Below, one piece after another: positions 15,539-22,027 of a stretch of DNA of 22,027 nt (position 1 is the stretch's first letter; each line of letters starts with the position of its first letter). The notes under the pieces were generated by a model, which searched no databases, was not told the DNA's origin, and saw nothing but the letters and a program-made list of their open reading frames with translations. Made by a program: the position numbers and the translations under genes. Source of the DNA: an uncultured Flavobacterium sp. (lineage in GTDB: Bacteria; Bacteroidota; Bacteroidia; Flavobacteriales; Flavobacteriaceae); contig NZ_CAMLRU010000020.1 in assembly GCF_946482535.1 (NCBI RefSeq), forward strand, positions 1 to 22,027, read 5' to 3'.

Positions 15539-17386
15539 ATGTGTGGAATTGTTGGCTATATTGGTTACAGAGAAGCGTATCCAATTGTAATTAAAGGGTT
15601 AAAAAGATTAGAGTACAGGGGTTACGACAGTGCCGGGATCATGCTTTGCAATGAAAACGAAATCAGCATTGCTAAAACCAAAGGAAAGGTATCCGACCTG
15701 GAAGAAAAATCAAAAGACTTAGCCTCTTCCAAAGCCACCATCGGAATGGGACACACGCGTTGGGCAACCCATGGTGTTCCAAATGACGTTAACTCACATC
15801 CACATGTTTCCAACTCAGGTAATTTGGTTATTATTCATAACGGAATTATCGAAAACTACGAACCGTTAAAAAAAGAATTGATTAAACGAGGGTATACTTT
15901 TACCTCTGATACTGATACCGAAGTTTTAATTAATCTTATAGAGGAAGTTAAAAAAAAGGAAAACCTTAAACTGGGCAAAGCCGTACAAGTTGCCCTTAAT
16001 CAGGTAGTAGGTGCTTATGCTATTTGTGTTTTTGACAGAGAAAAACCGGATGAAATTGTAGTGGCCCGATTGGGAAGTCCTTTAGCGATTGGCGTCGGAC
16101 AAGACGAATTTTTTATTGCTTCGGATGCTTCTCCGTTTATTGAATACACTTCTAATGCGATTTATTTAGAAGATGAAGAAATGGCGATTGTCAGATTACA
16201 CAAGCCACTTAAAATCAGAAAAATTAAAGACGATACTTTGGTTGACCCATACATTCAGGAACTTCAAATGAATTTGGAGCAAATTGAAAAAGGAGGTTAT
16301 GATCATTTTATGTTAAAAGAAATCTATGAGCAACCCAATGTAATTAAAGATACTTACCGCGGTCGTTTGTTAGCCAATCAAGGGATTATACAGATGGCCG
16401 GAGTAGAAGATAATATTGAAAAATTCCTTCACTCTCAAAGAATTTTAATTGTAGCTTGTGGAACCTCATGGCACGCCGGTTTGGTAGCGGAATACATCTT
16501 TGAAGAATTTGCCAGAATACCGGTAGAAGTTGAATATGCCTCAGAATTCCGATACAGAAACCCGATTATTAATGCTTCGGATGTAGTCATTGCCATTTCC
16601 CAATCAGGAGAAACTGCTGATACTTTAGCCGCTATTAAGTTGGCCAAAGAAAGGGGTGCTTTTGTATTTGGGGTTTGTAATGTGGTTGGATCATCCATTT
16701 CAAGAGAAACTCATGCCGGTGCTTACACCCATGCCGGACCGGAGATTGGCGTTGCTTCTACAAAAGCATTCACCACTCAAATTACAGTATTAACCATGAT
16801 TGCTTTGCGTTTGGCTAAAGCCAAAGGAACTTTATCCAATTCTGACTTCCATCGCTATTTGCAAGAATTGGAAGTTATTCCGGAAAAAGTTAAAGAAGCT
16901 CTGGAAACCAATGATAAAGCCAAAGAAATTGCCGCTAAATTTAAAGATGCGCCCAATTGTCTTTATTTGGGAAGAGGATACAATTTCCCGGTGGCTTTGG
17001 AAGGCGCTTTAAAATTAAAAGAGATATCTTATATCCACGCGGAAGGATATCCTGCGGCCGAAATGAAACACGGACCGATAGCCCTTATCGACGAACAAAT
17101 GCCGGTTGTGGTCATTGCGCCAAAACAAGGACATTATGATAAAGTGGTAAGTAATATTCAAGAGATTAAATCCAGAAGCGGTAAAATTATAGCGGTGGTA
17201 ACCAAAGGCGACATTCAAGTAAAAGAATTAGCCGACCACGTTATTGAAATTCCGGAAACATCCGATGCCTTGTCTCCGTTAATTACAACGATACCTTTAC
17301 AACTGCTGTCCTATCACATTGCGGTTTTAAGAGGATGTAATGTAGATCAACCCAGAAACTTGGCAAAATCAGTAACGGTAGAATAA
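15539..17386 (+). CDS. glmS: Glutamine--fructose-6-phosphate aminotransferase (isomerising)
   Basis: A 615-residue cytoplasmic enzyme that converts fructose 6-phosphate and glutamine to glucosamine 6-phosphate, the first step toward UDP-GlcNAc for peptidoglycan and lipid A. Cys2 is the N-terminal nucleophile of the class II glutaminase domain (MCGIVGYIG), with HTRWATHG and SDTDTEV following. Two sugar isomerase (SIS) domains follow: ACGTSWHAG and SQSGETADT in the first, and LGRGYNFPVALEGALKLKE in the second. The C-terminus DQPRNLAKSVTVE is the family's conserved end. The start ATG follows the DUF4270 stop by 11 bases. A strong terminator is found 25 bases after its stop. No glmS ribozyme is recognised upstream, and there is little room for one. 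Confidence 0.98.
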   Translation: MCGIVGYIGYREAYPIVIKGLKRLEYRGYDSAGIMLCNENEISIAKTKGKVSDLEEKSKDLASSKATIGMGHTRWATHGVPNDVNSHPHVSNSGNLVIIHNGIIENYEPLKKELIKRGYTFTSDTDTEVLINLIEEVKKKENLKLGKAVQVALNQVVGAYAICVFDREKPDEIVVARLGSPLAIGVGQDEFFIASDASPFIEYTSNAIYLEDEEMAIVRLHKPLKIRKIKDDTLVDPYIQELQMNLEQIEKGGYDHFMLKEIYEQPNVIKDTYRGRLLANQGIIQMAGVEDNIEKFLHSQRILIVACGTSWHAGLVAEYIFEEFARIPVEVEYASEFRYRNPIINASDVVIAISQSGETADTLAAIKLAKERGAFVFGVCNVVGSSISRETHAGAYTHAGPEIGVASTKAFTTQITVLTMIALRLAKAKGTLSNSDFHRYLQELEVIPEKVKEALETNDKAKEIAAKFKDAPNCLYLGRGYNFPVALEGALKLKEISYIHAEGYPAAEMKHGPIALIDEQMPVVVIAPKQGHYDKVVSNIQEIKSRSGKIIAVVTKGDIQVKELADHVIEIPETSDALSPLITTIPLQLLSYHIAVLRGCNVDQPRNLAKSVTVE

Positions 17387-17410
17387 AATTATTACTACAA
17401 AACAGACTTA

Positions 17411-17439
17411 AAGGCGAGATTTATTCTCGCTTTTTTTTT
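17411..17439 (+). terminator. Rho-independent terminator after glmS
   Basis: The stem AAGGCGAG (17411-17418) pairs with CTCGCTTT (17426-17433) around a 7-base loop, followed by an unbroken T run to 17439. It closes the glmS transcript. Confidence 0.88.
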
Positions 17440-17542
17440 GGGTTTTATTTGTGATTAATTTAATGAAATCTTCTTTTTGTATGTAAGCATAGTATTTTTT
17501 TTAGCAATACGGTCAAAAAGTTAATAAAACCCTAAAAAAGGC

Positions 17543-17567
17543 GAATATTGTTAAATTGTCAATATTC
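17543..17567. repeat. 8-base inverted repeat upstream of the TonB-dependent receptor
   Basis: GAATATTG (17543-17550) and CAATATTC (17560-17567) are perfect complements around a 9-base spacer, AT-rich and without a T run. It lies within the 283-base gap (17387-17669) between glmS and the receptor, upstream of the promoter motif. An operator for a dimeric regulator is possible. Confidence 0.45.
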
Positions 17568-17573
17568 AAAGCT

Positions 17574-17587
17574 AATAATCGATTATT
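17574..17587. repeat. 14-base perfect palindrome upstream of the TonB-dependent receptor
   Basis: AATAATCGATTATT is its own reverse complement, centred between 17580 and 17581, 22 bases before the possible -33 TTG (17609). It lies where a regulator could act on the receptor promoter. Confidence 0.45.
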
Positions 17588-17608
17588 GCCAAAATCAAAG
17601 GTCTTTTT

Positions 17609-17640
17609 TTGATAATGTAAAAAAAATATTTGTACTTTGG
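17609..17640 (+). promoter_or_regulatory. Possible promoter of the TonB-dependent receptor
   Basis: TTG (17609-17611) is followed after 21 bases by TACTTTGG (17633-17640), a near match to TAnnTTTG that is one base short. The ATG is 29 bases after it. The rest of the glmS-to-receptor gap holds the terminator, two inverted repeats and AT-rich sequence with no gene. Confidence 0.4.
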
Positions 17641-17669
17641 TAGCATAAACCAACAAAATATAAAACCAA

Positions 17670-20510
17670 ATGAAGATTTATTTATTTATCCTTTCATTGT
17701 TTTTTTGCGGCATTTCTTATTCGCAAACATCAATTTCAGGTTCGGTAAAAGACAGTAACAACCAACCAATCTCAGGAGCCAATGTAAAAGTGGCCGGAGA
17801 TAGTGCCGGAACAGTCACCGACGGGAATGGAAATTTCAGTTTGACAACCAACAAAAAACCTCCTTTTGACGTTGAAGTCTCCAGCGTAGGTTTTGCCTCG
17901 TCAACGGTAAATGTCACTTCCAACAATCAAACCCTAAACGTGACCTTATCGGAACAAGAAACACAATTGAATGAAATTGTAGTTTCTGCCTCAAGAGCAC
18001 CGGAAAAAGTCAGAGAATCTCCGGTGACAATTGAAAGAATGACCATTAAAGATGTCAAAAAAACAGCTTCTCCAACCTTTTATGACGGATTGGAAAACCT
18101 AAAAGAGGTACAAATGAATACCAGTAGTATGTCCTTCAAATCCATTAATACTCGTGGATTTGCTACCGTAGCCAATACTCGTTTTATGCAATTGGTTGAC
18201 GGAATGGATAACTCTTCTCCTTTGTTAAACTTTGTTTTAGGAAACCTTATCGGAGTTTCCGATATAGATGTGGCCAGCGTTGAATTACTTCCGGGTGCTT
18301 CTTCCGCACTTTATGGAGCCAATGCCTTCAACGGTATTTTGTTCATGAACAGCAAAAGTCCTTTTAAATACCAAGGAATCAGTGCCTATGTAAAATATGG
18401 TTCTACCAGCCAAAAAGCAGCAGGAACCAACGATTACAGAGACTACGGAATTCGCGTGGCACATGCCTTTTCAAAACATTTTGCCGCCAAAGCCAACTTC
18501 ACTTACATGAATGGAACAGAATGGTGGGCTACCGATTATGATGATAAAACCGTAGAAGGTAGAGACAGAAGTCATCACAACTATAACGGTATCAATGTTT
18601 ATGGTGATGAAGCTACTACCAATATCAAAAGCGTTGGTCAATCTTTGGTAAATTTAGGTTTACTTCCGGCTTCAGCTTTGAATATTTTGCCTAACGAAAA
18701 TGTGTCCAGAACAGGATACAACGAGGTTGATTTAACAGACAATAAAGTTAGAAACGCCAAAATTGATTTCTCGTTGCATTTCAGACCTTTTGGAAATGAA
18801 AACCTTGAAGTGATTTGGCAAAGTAAATTCGGATTTGGAAATTCTGTTTACCAAGGGGCAAACCGCTACTACTTGAATGGATTTTCAATGCAACAACACA
18901 AATTAGAACTAACCGGGAAAAACTTTTTTGTTAGAGGATATTTCACCACAGAAGACGGCGGAAGTTCTTATGATATGTTGTTCACCGGTTTGAACATCAA
19001 CAGAGCTTGGAAACCGGATGCTACTTGGTTCGGACAATATGCCGGAGCTTATGTACAGTCAACTTTGGCAGGAGCAACACCAACTCAGGCACATGCTGCC
19101 GCAAGAGGAGTTGCCGATACAGGAAGATTTTTACCGGGCACGCCGGAATTCCGAAATGCTTTCAACCAAGTTACAGCTGATCCTAACGTATTAACCGGAT
19201 CTAAATTGGTAGATAATTCAAAAATTTACCACTCAGATGCGAATTACAATTTTAAAGATTTAATCAAAATCGCCGAAATTCAAGTAGGAGGTTCTTTCAG
19301 AAGATATGACTTGAATTCTTTCGGAAGAATTTATACCGATACTCCGGAATTTGGTGGAATTAAATATGATGAATATGGTGCTTACACTCAGGTTCAGAAA
19401 AAATTAATGGATGACCGATTGAAATTTACAGGATCCGTTCGTTATGACAAATCAGACAACTTCGACGGCAATTATTCTCCTAGAGTTTCCTTAGTATACA
19501 ATGCAGGGGAATCCAGAAATCATATTTTCAGAGGATCATTCCAAACCGGTTTCCGTAACCCAACCACCCAAGACCAATATATAGGATTCAATGTAGGAAA
19601 TGCTATTTTATTAGGTTCAGCACCGGATAACTTAGTAAGATACCAAGAAACACTTCCGGTAACTTCTCCGTTAGGACAAGCTTTGGTTGGTGGTACTACA
19701 ACCACTATCGACGGAAATAACGCTTACTATAACTCTTACACCGCTCAATCAGCCGCAGCATTCGGAGCCTTGGCACCCACAGATCCTATTGCCGCATCAG
19801 CTTTGTTGGTAAGAACAGATGTTGACTTAGTAAAACCGGAGACAGTAAAAGCTTTTGAATTAGGTTATAGAGGTGAAGCCAAAGGATTCACTTGGGACAT
19901 TAACGGATACTACAATATCTACAATGATTTTATCGGAAATTTAACGGTAATCGCACCTTTATACGGAACGGCACAAGATGCACCAAACCCGTTATTAGGA
20001 CCAACAGATCCCGGAGCACAATCAATAGATGCTTTGGCTACAGGAAACACCAGAGCTTTCCAATTGTACACCAATACCGATATTGAAATCAAATCCTTAG
20101 GTTTTGGAGTAGGATTAACCAAAAAATTACCAAGAAATTTCGAAGTATCAGCCAATTATAACTATGCGGAATTTGATTTTGATCAAGCCAAAGACCCAAG
20201 TTTTGAGGCTGGGTTCAATACCCCTAAACACAGAGCGAAAGCTTCAATCAGCAATGATAAATTATTCAAAAATTTCGGATTCAACATCAGTGGAAGATGG
20301 AGTGATGAATACTACTGGGAGTCTACTTTTGACGACGGTATGATTGATGCTGCTACGGTTATAGATGCACAAATCAGCTACGGATTACCAAGCTTGAAAT
20401 CAGTGGTAAAAGTAGGCGCAACCAATATTGGAGGTAAAGAATACAGACAATTAATCGGTCCGGGTCTAATTGGTCAACAATACTTCTTATCATTAACCAT
20501 TAACCCATAA
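17670..20510 (+). CDS. TonB-dependent outer-membrane receptor with carboxypeptidase-regulatory-like domain
   Basis: A 946-residue outer-membrane beta-barrel with a signal peptide (1-18, GISYS). Residues about 20-95 are a carboxypeptidase-D-regulatory-like beta domain (ISGSVKDSNNQPISGANVKV). A TonB-box-like region LNEIVVSASRAPEKVRESP follows at 100-118, then the plug (about 115-230) with NTRGFATVANTRF and VELLPGASSALYGANAFNG. The rest is the barrel, with the usual alternating strands and aromatic girdle. Such receptors import substrates using energy from TonB-ExbBD. The ligand is not evident. It is not a classic SusC: the downstream partner is an SGNH hydrolase lipoprotein 27 bases later rather than SusD. 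Two palindromes and a promoter motif lie upstream. The chain ends in LTINP rather than the usual terminal Phe. Confidence 0.93.
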   Translation: MKIYLFILSLFFCGISYSQTSISGSVKDSNNQPISGANVKVAGDSAGTVTDGNGNFSLTTNKKPPFDVEVSSVGFASSTVNVTSNNQTLNVTLSEQETQLNEIVVSASRAPEKVRESPVTIERMTIKDVKKTASPTFYDGLENLKEVQMNTSSMSFKSINTRGFATVANTRFMQLVDGMDNSSPLLNFVLGNLIGVSDIDVASVELLPGASSALYGANAFNGILFMNSKSPFKYQGISAYVKYGSTSQKAAGTNDYRDYGIRVAHAFSKHFAAKANFTYMNGTEWWATDYDDKTVEGRDRSHHNYNGINVYGDEATTNIKSVGQSLVNLGLLPASALNILPNENVSRTGYNEVDLTDNKVRNAKIDFSLHFRPFGNENLEVIWQSKFGFGNSVYQGANRYYLNGFSMQQHKLELTGKNFFVRGYFTTEDGGSSYDMLFTGLNINRAWKPDATWFGQYAGAYVQSTLAGATPTQAHAAARGVADTGRFLPGTPEFRNAFNQVTADPNVLTGSKLVDNSKIYHSDANYNFKDLIKIAEIQVGGSFRRYDLNSFGRIYTDTPEFGGIKYDEYGAYTQVQKKLMDDRLKFTGSVRYDKSDNFDGNYSPRVSLVYNAGESRNHIFRGSFQTGFRNPTTQDQYIGFNVGNAILLGSAPDNLVRYQETLPVTSPLGQALVGGTTTTIDGNNAYYNSYTAQSAAAFGALAPTDPIAASALLVRTDVDLVKPETVKAFELGYRGEAKGFTWDINGYYNIYNDFIGNLTVIAPLYGTAQDAPNPLLGPTDPGAQSIDALATGNTRAFQLYTNTDIEIKSLGFGVGLTKKLPRNFEVSANYNYAEFDFDQAKDPSFEAGFNTPKHRAKASISNDKLFKNFGFNISGRWSDEYYWESTFDDGMIDAATVIDAQISYGLPSLKSVVKVGATNIGGKEYRQLIGPGLIGQQYFLSLTINP

Positions 20511-20537
20511 TTCACAAACTAAAAATACTTTATAGTT

Positions 20538-22027
20538 ATGATAAAAAATTTCAAATGGCTACTGTTGGTATCATTAACCTTTGTAGCATGTAATAGTGAT
20601 GAGGAACCTTTTGTAGATCCTAATTCTACCGATGGAACACCATTAACAGCAGGAACTGCCGATTTTTCTAAATACGTTTCCCTAGGAAACTCTTTAACAG
20701 CCGGTTACTCTGATAATGCTTTGTTTTATGCAGGGCAAGAAGGTTCATATCCAAACATTTTGGCAAGTCAATTTGCTTTAGTAGGAGGTGGTGAATTTAC
20801 CATTCCTTATATGTCAGACAATACAGGAGGATTGTTGCTTGGCGGTACGCAAATCGCCGGAACCCGATTGTATTTTAACGGCTCAGCTCCGGCACCTGTG
20901 CCGGGAACACCAACAACGGATATTACCAATGTGTTGTCAGGACCTTTCAACAATATGGGAGTACCGGGAGCTAAAAGTTTCCATTTGCTGGCCCCGGGTT
21001 ACGGGAATGTAGCCGGCGTATTGAGCGGACAAGCAAATCCTTATTTCGTTCGTTTTGCTTCCAGCCCAACTACTACTATTTTAGCTGATGCATTGGCTCA
21101 AAATCCAACCTTTTTCTCCCTTTGGATAGGAAACAATGATGTGTTGTCTTATGCTACCTCAGGAGGCTCAGGAACTAACCAAACCGGGAATTTAAACCCG
21201 GCGACTTACGGCAGTAATGACATCACAGACCCAACCGTTTTTGCCAGTGTTTACAACACTTTGGTAGACCAACTAACAGCCAACGGTGCTAAAGGGGTGG
21301 TGGCTAATTTACCTTATGTAACGACCATTCCGTTTTTTACTACCGTACCTCATAATCCAATTCCGCTTGATGCCACAACAGCAGCGCAATTGAACGCAGG
21401 ATATGCCGCCTACAATAATGGTTTGTTGTTCGCCCAATCAAACGGATTGCTTAGTGCTGCTGAAGTAGCTAGAAGAACGATTTCGTTTTCGGCTTCAAGC
21501 ACCAACCGCGTTGTGATAGTAGACAGTTATTTAACCAACTTGTCAGGTTTTGGAATCCCTTCATACAGACAAGCTACAAGTGAAGATTTAATTGTATTGT
21601 CCGCCAGAACTTTCATCGGAACTACCGTTGGAGGCAACCCTGCCCAAGTAAACGGGGTATCGGTTCCTTTAGCAGACAACTGGGTATTGTCAAAAGAAGA
21701 AGTTCAAGAGGTAAAAGTAGCAACCGATGCTTACAACGCCAGCATTCAAGCCATTGCTAATGCTAAAGGTTTGGCTTTTGTTGATGCTAATGCACTGCAA
21801 TCTCAAATTGCTGCCGGAGGTATCACAGCCAACAACTTTACCGTAACTTCTGCCTATGTAACCGGAGGAGGATTCTCTTTAGACGGAGTGCATCCAAGTC
21901 CAAGAGGTTACGCTTTGATTGCCAATAAATTTTTAGAAGCCATCAACGCTACTTACGGTTCCAACTTCAAAGGGGTAAACATCGGATTGTACCGAATTTT
22001 ATACCCAATGGATCCGGCCAACTTCTA
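20538..22027 (+). CDS. SGNH/GDSL-family lipoprotein (partial; runs off the window)
   Basis: An open frame of at least 496 residues with no stop before the window end. The N-terminus is a signal ending in a VACN lipobox with Cys18. The next residues, Asn-Ser-Asp-Glu-Glu-Pro-Phe, resemble the Ser-Asp-Asp-Phe-Glu type export signal reported for Flavobacterium surface lipoproteins. SGNH blocks are visible in order: block I LGNSLTAG with Ser52 (a GNSL rather than GDSL form), block II Gly141 in NMGVPG, block III GNND (198-201) with Asn200, and block V DGVHPS with Asp449 and His452. The catalytic triad is therefore complete, and an esterase or acyl-hydrolase is expected. The ligand is unknown. It follows the TonB-dependent receptor by 27 bases, suggesting joint expression and a joint role at the cell surface. 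Confidence 0.85.
   Translation, partial: MIKNFKWLLLVSLTFVACNSDEEPFVDPNSTDGTPLTAGTADFSKYVSLGNSLTAGYSDNALFYAGQEGSYPNILASQFALVGGGEFTIPYMSDNTGGLLLGGTQIAGTRLYFNGSAPAPVPGTPTTDITNVLSGPFNNMGVPGAKSFHLLAPGYGNVAGVLSGQANPYFVRFASSPTTTILADALAQNPTFFSLWIGNNDVLSYATSGGSGTNQTGNLNPATYGSNDITDPTVFASVYNTLVDQLTANGAKGVVANLPYVTTIPFFTTVPHNPIPLDATTAAQLNAGYAAYNNGLLFAQSNGLLSAAEVARRTISFSASSTNRVVIVDSYLTNLSGFGIPSYRQATSEDLIVLSARTFIGTTVGGNPAQVNGVSVPLADNWVLSKEEVQEVKVATDAYNASIQAIANAKGLAFVDANALQSQIAAGGITANNFTVTSAYVTGGGFSLDGVHPSPRGYALIANKFLEAINATYGSNFKGVNIGLYRILYPMDPANF

Noticed and set aside
1..22027. Mobile element, CRISPR array, tRNA or defence island
   Set aside because: No transposase, integrase, regularly spaced repeats, tRNA-like sequence or known defence domain was seen. 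Gene content and base composition look uniform.

Overview
The window looks like chromosomal core sequence from a Bacteroidota bacterium of the Flavobacterium type. The evidence is AT-rich DNA, several short promoter motifs of the Bacteroidota TAnnTTTG form, a type IX secretion (T9SS) C-terminal sorting domain, a GldH-like lipoprotein, a DUF4270 lipoprotein, and a TonB-dependent receptor with an N-terminal carboxypeptidase-regulatory-like domain. I see no tRNA, rRNA, CRISPR array, insertion sequence or prophage. Assignments come from reading motifs; no database search was run.

Layout. Positions 43-429 hold a small XRE-type regulator on the plus strand. From 441 to 12963 everything reads on the minus strand. 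In transcription order (right to left) the first block is panC, panD, a flippase-like membrane protein, an esterase-like TPR protein and radA (12963 to 8099), which is closely spaced. Next come a GldH-like lipoprotein and an AsmA-like/GT51 transglycosylase sharing one base (7970 to 5554). A DUF4139 protein and an OmpA-family protein follow, 2 bases apart (5482 to 2544), ending in a clear hairpin terminator. The last block is a secreted PQQ-type sugar dehydrogenase followed 3 bases later by a YkuD-like L,D-transpeptidase (2444 to 441), which converges on the XRE gene.

At about 12964-13069 the direction switches. The plus-strand genes are a short glycogen-synthase-like protein, a DUF4270 lipoprotein and glmS (13070 to 17386, gaps of 16 and 11 bases), closed by a strong terminator. 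A 283-base regulatory gap with two inverted repeats comes next. Then a TonB-dependent receptor (17670-20510) and an SGNH/GDSL-type lipoprotein that runs off the window (20538 onward) form a likely outer-membrane pair.

The theme is cell-envelope construction: precursor supply (GlmS), peptidoglycan glycan polymerisation (GT51), peptide cross-link chemistry (YkuD family), peptidoglycan anchoring (OmpA), lipoproteins and outer-membrane import. Coenzyme A precursor synthesis (PanC, PanD) and DNA repair (RadA) sit among these. No clear new defence or mobile system is visible. The most interesting items are an esterase fold with Asp at the nucleophile position, a half-length glycogen synthase that has lost its donor-binding motif, a SusC/TonB-receptor-like motif inside a DUF4139 protein, an AsmA-like/GT51 fusion, and the receptor/SGNH lipoprotein pair with palindromes upstream.
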